DNA of 50,381 nucleotides from Burkholderiaceae bacterium (GTDB taxonomy: Bacteria; Pseudomonadota; Gammaproteobacteria; Burkholderiales; Burkholderiaceae_B), in NCBI GenBank assembly GCA_017983955.1, contig JAGOAJ010000024.1, positions 1 to 50,381 of the forward strand. Reading direction: 5' to 3'. The stretch's first letter is position 1. Each line of letters opens with the position of its first letter. The notes beneath the pieces were generated by a model. It was given only the letters and a program-made list of their open reading frames with translations. It had not been told where the DNA came from and ran no database searches. This document shows positions 1 through 6,706 of the stretch, in pieces. The position numbers were made by a program, and so were the translations under genes.

Positions 1-84
1 ATTTTTCGTTTGGCGTATCGCCTAAAACTTTCAAACCGGCCCGTACTGCGTTGACCTACTTACTGCCACAAAACCTAGCCCTGA

Positions 85-114
85 AGTATACACTGAAACC
101 GAAGCTTCTGTCTA
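85..114 (-). promoter_or_regulatory. Candidate sigma70 promoter P2, reading off the left edge
   Basis: On the minus strand a -35 box TAGACA (109-114, 5/6 of consensus) is followed by an 18-bp spacer and a -10 box TATACT (85-90). The expected start is near position 78, reading toward position 1. No protein-coding start follows before the window ends. With the stronger promoter 165 bp upstream it forms a tandem pair like P1/P2 of rRNA operons. The gene it serves lies outside the window, so the target is inferred. Confidence 0.45.
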
Positions 115-211
115 CTGCCTTCAGCGCTGTAACTCTTGCGCTTTGCTGCTCACCACCTGGCCGATCATGCTGCCAGACCCTGAAGTCTAGGCGGTTTTGC
201 CGGTTGGCGTA

Positions 212-227
212 TCAGGGTAAACCCTGA
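212..227. promoter_or_regulatory. Operator-like inverted repeat just downstream of P1
   Basis: TCAGGGT-AA-ACCCTGA is a perfect 7+2+7 inverted repeat. The 2-nt centre is too tight for an RNA hairpin, so a protein-binding site is more likely. It falls about +16 to +31 relative to the start expected from the minus-strand promoter at 250-279, where a bound repressor could block elongation. No regulator is identified. Confidence 0.3.
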
Positions 228-249
228 GATGTGTGCTGCGAAGAACCGA

Positions 250-279
250 ACTATAGCACGGTCTTTTTCATCTGTGCAA
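250..279 (-). promoter_or_regulatory. Strong candidate sigma70 promoter P1, extended -10, reading leftward
   Basis: The minus strand carries -35 TTGCAC (274-279), an 18-bp spacer and -10 TATAGT (250-255), preceded by an extended -10 TG one base upstream. A/T-rich, UP-element-like DNA (about 340-385) lies upstream of the -35 box. The strength and the second promoter downstream suggest a stable-RNA operon, possibly rRNA, beyond position 1. No boxA or 16S start is visible in the 240 bases available, so this is not proven. Confidence 0.55.
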
Positions 280-463
280 GTCGGTTTGGGGGAAATCCCG
301 AGGGATTCGGGCCGAAAATGGCCAAAATCGCAGTAACCACTTGAAATATCAGACGAAATTATTTTCAAACTATTTTGCGAATAAAGGGCAAACGTCATCA
401 AACCGTCATCTCGTCGTGCATAACGGGGCAAAACTAAATTGAATCGAGGCTATTGACCGGCTC

Positions 464-481
464 GCACCACTTACGTGGTGC
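464..481. other. Perfect hairpin, 7-bp stem with TTAC loop
   Basis: GCACCAC (464-470) and GTGGTGC (475-481) pair perfectly around the tetraloop TTAC. There is no U-tract on either side, so it does not look like an intrinsic terminator. It is the first of a dense series of helices covering 464-924 upstream of rng. Confidence 0.6.
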
Positions 482-488
482 CGTAATC

Positions 489-534
489 CGCGTTTCGCCG
501 CGTCCCATTCGCGTGATTCGGCATGCGAAACGCG
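489..534. other. Perfect 10-bp stem enclosing a smaller CGCG hairpin
   Basis: CGCGTTTCGC (489-498) is fully complementary to GCGAAACGCG (525-534). Inside it CGCG (499-502) can pair with CGCG (510-513). A 10-bp perfect stem this short a distance from the neighbouring hairpins supports a structured RNA rather than random spacer. Which strand is transcribed is unknown. Confidence 0.6.
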
Positions 535-542
535 CTGATGAC

Positions 543-701
543 GGGCGAGGCTCTATATAGAGGGTACCGTTGAAGCACTGCATATAGTGCAACCGCCTGG
601 GTTACTTAGGCTGCCCCGCCCGTGCGCGCCGAGCGCCTTACTCGGTCGCCCGCTACGCGAAGCGACTGCCGTAAGGCCTCGCCGCTACGGGCTCGTCGCC
701 C
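543..701 (+). ncRNA. Candidate multibranched structured RNA domain
   Basis: GGGCGA (543-548) pairs with TCGCCC (696-701) and closes four internal elements: the 12-bp palindrome CTCTATATAGAG (551-562); hairpin GCACT/AGTGC (575-579 with 586-590); hairpin GCCT/AGGC (595-598 with 608-611) with apical loop GGGTTACTT; and a long arm, GCCCGT/ACGGGC (618-623 with 687-692), GCCTTAC/GTAAGGC (635-641 with 671-677), CGGTCGC/GCGACTG (643-649 with 662-668). No reading frame fits. I looked for conserved cores of RNase P RNA, SRP RNA, 6S RNA and tmRNA and found none. The plus strand is preferred only because rng and the complementary repeats lie downstream. Confidence 0.45.
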
Positions 702-825
702 ATTCAGAAGACATATTTAATAGACGGTGCGGTAAACGGTGGTGGCGTAAACAACTGCGTGTGTGATACCTATCAAGTAACAAGGACGCCTGTCACCATG
801 AATGCCGTAGGTTCGAAACCTCTTC

Positions 826-924
826 AAACAGCCCACTAGGCGGAGTCTGGGTGGGTTCGTGGGAGTCGACTTCTGCGCAGCAGGGAGACAGAGCGAATCT
901 GCCCAGGCTCCGCCGATGCTGTTT
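826..924 (+). ncRNA. Candidate 99-nt rod-shaped hairpin
   Basis: Stacked helices run inward: AAACAGC/GCTGTTT (826-832 with 918-924), GGCGGAG/CTCCGCC (839-845 with 908-914), CTGGG/CCCAG (847-851 with 902-906) and GGTTCG/CGAATC (854-859 with 894-899, one G-U). The tip holds the palindromes GTCGAC and CTGCGCAG. A T-loop-like GGTTCGAAACC sits just 5' (810-820), but no tRNA cloverleaf can be drawn. The last base of the stem is the first base of the tandem repeats, so the two may be one RNA. Confidence 0.45.
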
Positions 925-1040
925 AAGTAACTAACTACAGATCAACTACCTAACCACCACCTAAGTAACCCAACGGCAGATCAACCACCACAACACCACT
1001 TAAGCAACCCAACTACAGACCAACAATCTCACCGCCACCA
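924..1040 (+). repeat. Three degenerate A/C-rich tandem repeats, period 38-40 bp
   Basis: Units begin at 924, 962 and 1001, each with a core close to TAAGYAACYMAAC followed by CAGAYCAAC and a CCACC-like tail. The plus strand is almost free of G and so would be single-stranded RNA beside the heavily paired block upstream. A partial fourth unit may start at 1041. There are no unique spacers and the units are too diverged for a CRISPR. The middle unit matches, as reverse complement, 13 of 13 bases at 598-610. The remaining 95 bp before rng contain only a small TAGTAA/TTACTA stem (1051-1072). Confidence 0.7.
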
Positions 1041-1135
1041 TAAAACAAGCTAGTAAAAGTACCGTCTTACTAAGGCAAATAACAGCTAGCGGACGCGATA
1101 CACTGCAAAGATCACGTATCAAGCCCTGGCTACTT

Positions 1136-2599
1136 ATGACCGAAGACATTCTGATCAACGTTACTCCCTTTGAAACCCGCGTCGCACTGGTCGAACAAGG
1201 CTCTGTTCAAGAGCTACATATAGAACGCAGCATACAGCGCGGTCAGGTGGGCAGTTTGTATCTGGGCAAAATAGTACGAGTATTACCCGGAATGCAAAGT
1301 GCCTTTGTTGATATAGGACTGGAACGCGCTGCCTTTATACATGTAGGGGATCTACGCCAGAACCGGGTTGAGCGCACTGCGGGTACTGTACTGACACCTA
1401 TAGAAAAGCTGCTGTTTGAAGGGCAGTCTCTAATGGTGCAGGTCATTAAAGACCCTTTAGGTACCAAAGGCGCACGGCTTTCTACCCAAATCAGTATTGC
1501 GGGGCGCATGTTGGTACACCTGCCTTACGATCCTCATGTGGGCATATCCCAAAAGATTGAATCCGAGGAAGATAGAAACGCCCTGCGTGAACGGGTGTTG
1601 AGCTTTATGACGGAAGACGACAGTGGCGGTTTTATCGTGCGCACGCAGGCCGAAGTCGCGACCGACGAAGAATTACAGGCAGACCAATCTTACTTACGCA
1701 CTTTATGGGCCAGCATAGTGACACGGGCAAAAACTCAGCCTGTGCCCTCGGTGCTGTATACCGACCTGACCCTGGCTCAACGGGTGTTGCGCGACATGGT
1801 GGGTCCGCACACCGGAAAAATCGTTGTGGACTCTCGCACCACAACGGCGCAGCTGATGGAGTGGGCATTGGCCTACACCCCATCGGTATTGGACAGAATT
1901 TCACATTACAGCGGCGAACGGCCCTTGTTTGATATTGCCAATGTGGATGAAGAAATCGCTCGGGCGTTATCGCGCCGCGTAGATTTGAAGTCCGGCGGCT
2001 ACTTGATTATTGATCAGACCGAAGCATTGACCACGGTGGATGTGAATACCGGCGGGTTTGTCGGCGGACGCAATTTTGATGACACCATCTTCAAAACCAA
2101 TCTGGAAGCTGCAGTAGCCCTGGCGCGCCAGTTACGACTGCGTAATTTGGGCGGCATAATTATTCTGGATTTTATTGATATGGATAATGCCGAGCACCGT
2201 AATGCGGTGCTGGCAGAATTGAATAAAGCATTGGCCAAGGACCGCACTCGCATGACGGTCAGCGGCTTCAGCCAATTAGGGCTAGTCGAAATGACACGCA
2301 AGCGTACGCGTGACTCCTTGGCTCATCAGTTGTGTGAGCCCTGCCCTACCTGCCAGTCGCGCGGCAATGTACGTACACCGCGCACGTTGTGCTATGAAAT
2401 TCTGCGGGAAATTCTGCGGGAGTCGCGTCAGTTCAATCCGAAAGAGTTTCGGATACTGGCCTCTCAGGCCATCGTCGATTTATTTCTTGAAGAAGAAAGC
2501 CAACACTTGGCGATGCTTGGCGACTTCATCGGCAAGCGCATCTCGCTAGAAGTCGAGGGGCAGTACACCCAGGAACACTACGACATTGTTTTGATGTGA
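1136..2599 (+). CDS. rng: Ribonuclease G
   Basis: RNase G is a cytoplasmic 5'-end-sensing endoribonuclease that matures the 16S rRNA 5' end and starts decay of some mRNAs. The 487-aa length fits the family. An S1 RNA-binding domain lies near residues 38-120. The two metal-binding aspartates are in DVNTG (Asp302) and ILDFIDMDN (Asp345), and the zinc-link cysteines are in CPTC (Cys403, Cys406), close to the positions known in RNase E. The long acidic C-terminal scaffold of RNase E is absent, which separates G from E. The ATG start lacks a clear Shine-Dalgarno sequence. The gene stands alone after a 1.1-kb structured non-coding region, which may be its leader. Confidence 0.96.
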   Translation: MTEDILINVTPFETRVALVEQGSVQELHIERSIQRGQVGSLYLGKIVRVLPGMQSAFVDIGLERAAFIHVGDLRQNRVERTAGTVLTPIEKLLFEGQSLMVQVIKDPLGTKGARLSTQISIAGRMLVHLPYDPHVGISQKIESEEDRNALRERVLSFMTEDDSGGFIVRTQAEVATDEELQADQSYLRTLWASIVTRAKTQPVPSVLYTDLTLAQRVLRDMVGPHTGKIVVDSRTTTAQLMEWALAYTPSVLDRISHYSGERPLFDIANVDEEIARALSRRVDLKSGGYLIIDQTEALTTVDVNTGGFVGGRNFDDTIFKTNLEAAVALARQLRLRNLGGIIILDFIDMDNAEHRNAVLAELNKALAKDRTRMTVSGFSQLGLVEMTRKRTRDSLAHQLCEPCPTCQSRGNVRTPRTLCYEILREILRESRQFNPKEFRILASQAIVDLFLEEESQHLAMLGDFIGKRISLEVEGQYTQEHYDIVLM

Positions 2600-2603
2600 G
2601 GCT

Positions 2604-2624
2604 CCGGGCGTGCTAGCCGCCCGG
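2604..2624. terminator. Hairpin between convergent rng and yodC-like genes
   Basis: CCGGGCG (2604-2610) and CGCCCGG (2618-2624) form a 7-bp GC stem with a 7-nt loop, right after the rng stop and just beyond the end of the opposing small gene. A T-rich stretch (2635-2641) lies a little downstream on the plus strand, so it may end rng transcription, but the U-tract is not adjacent and the terminator is weak. Confidence 0.4.
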
Positions 2625-2630
2625 CGTCAG

Positions 2631-2801
2631 CTAGTTATTTTCAATTAATGCACTGTCAGAAATATATGCTGACTTGATTTCTGCCTCGGCAGTAAACCAC
2701 GTACATTCAACGCGGCTATGTGTGAGCCCTGTTTGCGTAACGGTCATGCGTGGTCCGCCGCTTTTTAACACCACAACATCACCAACCTGAAACTTAGTCA
2801 T
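2631..2801 (-). CDS. YodC-like small protein (DUF2158)
   Basis: This 56-aa frame starts at ATG 2801 with a good Shine-Dalgarno (AGAGG, 5 nt upstream). The N-terminus MTKFQVGDVVVLKSGGPRM matches the DUF2158/YodC pattern: a small beta-barrel-like fold with 'GD.V.LKSGGP.MTV', then a Cys/Trp near residues 33-35. The function of the family is unknown. It lies 62 bp downstream of the unknown gene at 2864-3253 on the same strand and may be cotranscribed with it. It converges on rng, with a short hairpin between. Confidence 0.75.
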   Translation of the reverse strand: MTKFQVGDVVVLKSGGPRMTVTQTGLTHSRVECTWFTAEAEIKSAYISDSALIENN

Positions 2802-2863
2802 ACTGACCTCTTTATGTAATAAGGCGCTCAGTATGCCCTAACTCGGCCCTGAACGCCTGTCTA

Positions 2864-3253
2864 TCAACGTCCCCTACCCATCCCATTATCCCCGCCAATA
2901 CCTGGCCCTGACATAGCAATCGGTCTGGGCATCTGGTCAATGTCATCGTCACGAAAATGCGCAGGTGGACGGTATTCGGCCCGTTTCCCCCACTGTGGCA
3001 CGGTCGCTTTTTGAGGTATGAAAACCTCCGCATCAGGATCTGGCGTGTTGACATAAATTTCTATGTACTTGGCCATGGCCTGCCCACGTGATCTCACCTT
3101 GCCTGTTACTTTGGCGATATCCCGACAAATAGCGTTAATGGCATTTTCGTTTTCTACTATTGCACCGGCTTGACGCAGTTTCTCGACTGCCGCCGCTTTT
3201 AGTTTCTCTGTCACTAGCCTATCCCCACAATCAGAATCCGTCTTATTGCCCAT
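2864..3253 (-). CDS. Hypothetical protein, unknown family
   Basis: I do not recognise this 129-aa protein. The N-terminal half is charged and helical (residues about 10-60, rich in Ala, Lys, Glu, Ile). A segment with 'VNTPDPDAEVFIPQKA' follows, and the tail is rich in Gly, Pro, Arg and Met (PGIGGDNGMGRGR). No signal peptide or membrane segment is visible. ATG 3253 was chosen because GGGGG lies about 9 nt upstream; a GTG at 3268 in the same frame would add five residues. The overlapping 80-aa frame (2812-3054) has no better claim. It may be an accessory gene, since it shares its strand only with the small YodC-like gene. Confidence 0.5.
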   Translation of the reverse strand: MGNKTDSDCGDRLVTEKLKAAAVEKLRQAGAIVENENAINAICRDIAKVTGKVRSRGQAMAKYIEIYVNTPDPDAEVFIPQKATVPQWGKRAEYRPPAHFRDDDIDQMPRPIAMSGPGIGGDNGMGRGR

Positions 3254-3345
3254 GTGATGGGCCCCCACACCTTAGCAGCCGGCGTGCCCGCGCTCTGCCA
3301 ACTGTTCTTGTAATAGGGTATCAGGCGCTAGCGACGTGAGTGTGA

Positions 3346-3810
3346 CTACTGCTTAGTCGGCTGATCTGCTTCAGTATCGCCTGGACATGCGTCAGGGTTA
3401 GCAAGCGTGGCAAATATCTGACCAATACGCTGAGAGACTGCGCTACCGCCATTTCGGCTGAACACTTCGGCTTTAACCCGCGTTTCCTGGCTCCAGGTGG
3501 GCTGTAACCAAGTCAAGTCCACCAAGATGGCTTGATCTAAAGAGTCAGTGGGATTTTGTTTCTGGATTATTGTGCCGTAGGCAGTCTGGCCTTCAGTGAC
3601 GGCGAATGCCGGCGCTGTCCCACATAAGCGTTCGTGGCGGATAAGCGCCATCTGAATTTGGGGAAAGGTTAAAGGGATAAACCGTTCAGTGCGCAAGTAC
3701 ATGGGCTTGCGCAAGTCATCTAACCCCTGATTGGCTAGGCTATCGCCTACCGGAGATGTAGCGCAGCCGGCCAACATCGCAACAGCGAATGCAGATAAAA
3801 GGATTTTCAT
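3346..3810 (-). CDS. Putative lipoprotein coupled to msbA
   Basis: The 154-aa product begins with a lipoprotein signal: basic start MK, a hydrophobic stretch, then the lipobox LAGC with the lipidated cysteine at residue 16. Ser-Pro at +3/+4 lacks the Asp(+2) inner-membrane signal, so outer-membrane sorting is plausible. The rest shows two further cysteines (Cys63 region and Cys142 region) that could form a disulfide. The start codon overlaps the msbA stop by 4 bp (ATGA), indicating translational coupling and suggesting an envelope role beside lipid A export. I do not recognise a named family. Confidence 0.7.
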   Translation of the reverse strand: MKILLSAFAVAMLAGCATSPVGDSLANQGLDDLRKPMYLRTERFIPLTFPQIQMALIRHERLCGTAPAFAVTEGQTAYGTIIQKQNPTDSLDQAILVDLTWLQPTWSQETRVKAEVFSRNGGSAVSQRIGQIFATLANPDACPGDTEADQPTKQ

Positions 3811-5630
3811 ACGTTATTTCCTTGCTCAAAATTAGGTGCTGGCTGATCTAGGACAGTGTCGGCGTCACGAAACTGCATGTTGTACAACGATGCGTACAAG
3901 CCATTTTGCAGCAGCAGTTCGTCGTGGCGGCCTTGTTCAATGATGCGTCCCTGATCCAAGACCAGTATGCAATCTGCTTTTTGTACGGTGGACAGCCTAT
4001 GCGCAATCACCAGTGTGGTGCGCCCTGCCATCAGGCGTTCCAGCGAATCCTGGACCTGGCGTTCAGATTCGCTGTCCAATGCCGAGGTGGCTTCGTCCAG
4101 TATCAGAATAGGGGCATTTTTTATCAAGGCCCTGGCGATAGCCAGGCGCTGACGTTGGCCTCCGGACATTTGACTGGCATTTTCCCCCACCTGCGTATCC
4201 ATGCCTTGAGGCAAGGATTGAACGAATTCATAGAGATTGGCAGCTTGCAATGCCGCATTGATTTCATCATGACTGGCATCATGCAAAGCGCCATAACCCA
4301 CGTTTTCTGCGATAGTGCCTTCGAACAACACCACGTCCTGGCTAACCAGAGACAGTTGCGAGCGCAAGCTGCGCAAATCCACGTCCAAAATATTGGTATG
4401 GTCTATGCTGATTTCACCCGCTGTGGGATATACAAAACGCGGCAGCATATTTACCAAGGTAGTTTTACCACTGCCCGAACGCCCTACCAAAGCTATGGTT
4501 TGCCCCGGTTCGGCCACAAATGACACATCGGCAACGGTATCGTTGCGAGCATCGGCAAAGCGGTGGAACACATTCTTGAACTCAATTCTGCCACTGACGC
4601 GCTGCTCAAACAGCTTTTTGCCTGTATCGTTTTCGGGTTCTTGATCTATTAAGGTGAAGACGCTTTCCGCGGCCGTCAGCATGCGCTGCATGGTGCCTGC
4701 GATATTGGTAAGACGTTTGATGGGGTCAAAGATTTGTCCCAGTGCGGCCATGAAGGCAGCAAAACTACCTACGGTCAGCCCCTGGGTGTTGGCCTGATAC
4801 AAGGCCACGGCGATCACAGCGGCGACCGACAGGCCCACAAAAAATTGCGATAGAGGCGACATGGCCGCATCGGCACTGGCGGCACGCATGGCAAAACGCC
4901 GTAGCCGCCCATTAACGTACTGAAAGCGTCCGCCCTCGCGCTCATAGCCATCGAACAGCTTAATAACGCGCTGGCCTTCTATGCTTTCACGCACCACACG
5001 CGTCAATTCGGCGTTCATGGAGATGGTGTCGCGATTAATACGCCGCAAGCGCTTGATAAACAAGCGAGCTATAAAGGCGGAAATAGGCAGCATGATCAAC
5101 ACGATCAACGTCAATTGCCATGACATGTACAGCAGCACCGCCAACAAGGCCACCACGACCAGGGTTTCGCGCACCAGTACGGTAATGACTTCGGTGGCTA
5201 TACCGGTGACTACGCCAGCATCTATGGTGAAGCGATTCAGCAAACGGCCGGAATCACCTTTTTTGTATTGCTCGTCCGACAGCGCCAGCAAGCGCTGGAA
5301 CATTTCTTTGCGTAAGCCCAGCAGCATATTGTTAGCCACCCAGGCCAGCAAATAGGTGCTGGCGAAGGTGCTCAGGCCGCGTACCAGCATCAAGCCTATG
5401 ACCGCCAACGGAATAGACCACATATAGGACGGCTTGTGCCCGGAAAACCCATCATCCAGCAAAGGCTGCATAATGATTGCCAAGGTGGGCTGGGTGGCTG
5501 CTGCCACGCTAACCAGCAGGACCGCGACAACCACGACTTTCCAGTATGGCCCAAGGCGACTGTAGATACGCCGCCACAAGTCAAACTTAACAGGAGATGA
5601 ATCGGACGGAACGGCCGGTGATGCTGACAT
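3807..5630 (-). CDS. msbA: Lipid A export ATP-binding/permease protein MsbA
   Basis: MsbA flips lipid A-core across the inner membrane using ATP. The 607-aa half-transporter has an N-terminal six-helix membrane domain (about residues 30-320) and a C-terminal ATPase: Walker A GRSGSGKTT (383-391), Q-loop near 431, signature SGGQRQ (489-494), Walker B LILDEA (509-514) and a switch histidine in AHRLST. Length is slightly above the roughly 580 aa of E. coli MsbA because of a short N-terminal extension. It is followed by the overlapping lipoprotein gene and faces a WaaF-like gene, which places it in an LPS assembly locus. Confidence 0.93.
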   Translation of the reverse strand: MSASPAVPSDSSPVKFDLWRRIYSRLGPYWKVVVVAVLLVSVAAATQPTLAIIMQPLLDDGFSGHKPSYMWSIPLAVIGLMLVRGLSTFASTYLLAWVANNMLLGLRKEMFQRLLALSDEQYKKGDSGRLLNRFTIDAGVVTGIATEVITVLVRETLVVVALLAVLLYMSWQLTLIVLIMLPISAFIARLFIKRLRRINRDTISMNAELTRVVRESIEGQRVIKLFDGYEREGGRFQYVNGRLRRFAMRAASADAAMSPLSQFFVGLSVAAVIAVALYQANTQGLTVGSFAAFMAALGQIFDPIKRLTNIAGTMQRMLTAAESVFTLIDQEPENDTGKKLFEQRVSGRIEFKNVFHRFADARNDTVADVSFVAEPGQTIALVGRSGSGKTTLVNMLPRFVYPTAGEISIDHTNILDVDLRSLRSQLSLVSQDVVLFEGTIAENVGYGALHDASHDEINAALQAANLYEFVQSLPQGMDTQVGENASQMSGGQRQRLAIARALIKNAPILILDEATSALDSESERQVQDSLERLMAGRTTLVIAHRLSTVQKADCILVLDQGRIIEQGRHDELLLQNGLYASLYNMQFRDADTVLDQPAPNFEQGNNV

Positions 5631-5740
5631 TAAAGTGGAACTCGCTTATATACTATTACGGGATTATTTTAACGTTCTTGCGCTGCAACGTTATCCTTCA
5701 ACATCGGCCATCATACCGCCTCTGACGCTAGCCTTTATTA

Positions 5741-6697
5741 ATGCATACTCCTTCCGCCATCTATGTACGCCTGCCCAATTGGATAGGCGATGTCTGCATG
5801 AGCCTGCCTAGCCTGCATGCTTTACTGGAGACTCGCGTGCCCGTCGTTGTGTGTGCACGCTCATGGGCTCGTGATTTATTGGCTGCATATCCTTTGGCCG
5901 GATTCCTGGAGATGACTGGGCACTGGCGCCAGGACAGAGCCACGGTGCATGGCCATCGTAGAAAGCACTACCCCAGAGGCTCGCGCGGCCTGTTGCTGCC
6001 TGATTCGCTGTCCAGCGCCATGGTGTTCAAGTTTGCTGGAATAGCGTCCGCAGGCTACCGCGACGATGGCCGCAGCCTGATCTTGCGCTGGCCTATCAAC
6101 AAACCCCAAAGCGAACGGCATGCCGTACTGTCCTGGCATGCACTGACCGTACAAGCGTTAAAACGCTGGAATTTGCCCGTACCGCCAGATGGACCGGATA
6201 AGGACTTGGGCCTGGAGCTAACAGGACAGCATCATACAGACGCTGCACACGCCCTGAGTGCAGCGGGCATTAGTGCAGGCAGCTTCATACTGATAGCCCC
6301 CACAGCCACAGGCTTGCACAAGGGCAAAGTCAAAGTCTGGCCGCATTTCAATGAGCTGACCCGTCAGTTGCAAAGCCTGGGACATACTGTGGTGATGTGC
6401 CCCCCACCTTCTGAAGTAGATGCAGCGCGACAAAATGCCCCCACCGCCCTGCTTTTACCACCCTTAAAACTAGGCGCCTTTGCTACACTGACTCAGCTTG
6501 CTGCTTTGGTTGTGTGCAATGACTCAGGGGTGTCTCATGTGGCGGCAGCAGCGGGCGCCCGGCAATTAACCTTGTTTGGCGTTACCGACCAGAAACGCAC
6601 TGGGCCCTGGTCCAGTCATGCACACTGCTTGGGCTCGGCGTCGGCTTGGCCTACTCAGGAACAGACCATGCAACAGGTGCTTGCCCTACTGGGCTGA
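5741..6697 (+). CDS. waaF: LPS heptosyltransferase (glycosyltransferase family 9), WaaF-like
   Basis: GT9 enzymes add heptose from ADP-heptose to the LPS inner core. The 318-aa protein begins with the family signature RLPNWIGDVCMSLPSL, the nucleotide-sugar fold N-terminus. The C-terminal half has CNDSGVSHVAAAAG and LTLFGVTDQKRTGPW, the usual ADP-heptose binding region. I favour WaaF over WaaC because of the N-terminal 'LPNWIGD' form, but the substrate position cannot be fixed from sequence alone. It is divergent from msbA over 110 bp; the next gene starts 9 bp after its stop. No clear Shine-Dalgarno is visible. Confidence 0.75.
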   Translation: MHTPSAIYVRLPNWIGDVCMSLPSLHALLETRVPVVVCARSWARDLLAAYPLAGFLEMTGHWRQDRATVHGHRRKHYPRGSRGLLLPDSLSSAMVFKFAGIASAGYRDDGRSLILRWPINKPQSERHAVLSWHALTVQALKRWNLPVPPDGPDKDLGLELTGQHHTDAAHALSAAGISAGSFILIAPTATGLHKGKVKVWPHFNELTRQLQSLGHTVVMCPPPSEVDAARQNAPTALLLPPLKLGAFATLTQLAALVVCNDSGVSHVAAAAGARQLTLFGVTDQKRTGPWSSHAHCLGSASAWPTQEQTMQQVLALLG

Positions 6698-6706
6698 ATT
6701 ACACAA

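Noticed and set aside
165-431. 88-aa open frame on the minus strand
   Set aside because: It spans the candidate promoter at 250-279 and the A/T-rich DNA upstream of it, has no ribosome site and no protein-like composition.
730-745. Similarity of GGTAAACGGTGG to a conserved 23S rRNA segment
   Set aside because: Agreement ends after about 11 bases and the flanks differ, so a coincidence is likely.
740-838. Possible tRNA ending in GGTTCGAAACC
   Set aside because: The T stem has a mismatch, no 5' acceptor strand matches, and there is no CCA or anticodon arm.
839-914. Possible tRNA of 76 nt with perfect 7-bp acceptor ends
   Set aside because: No T arm pairs on either strand and the interior continues the same rod helix instead of a cloverleaf.
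430-1040. tmRNA (one-piece or permuted two-piece)
   Set aside because: No alanine-start tag sequence resembling ANDERFALAA ending in a stop was found on either strand, and no G-U acceptor pair; a covariance model should still be run.
924-1040. CRISPR array
   Set aside because: The units are contiguous and degenerate with no unique spacers, and no cas genes are present.
2812-3054. 80-aa frame overlapping the 129-aa unknown gene
   Set aside because: It covers part of the same DNA in another frame, with no better ribosome site and a less protein-like composition.
3906-4523. 205-aa open frame antisense to msbA
   Set aside because: A frame shadow of a strongly conserved gene; no ribosome site or family match.
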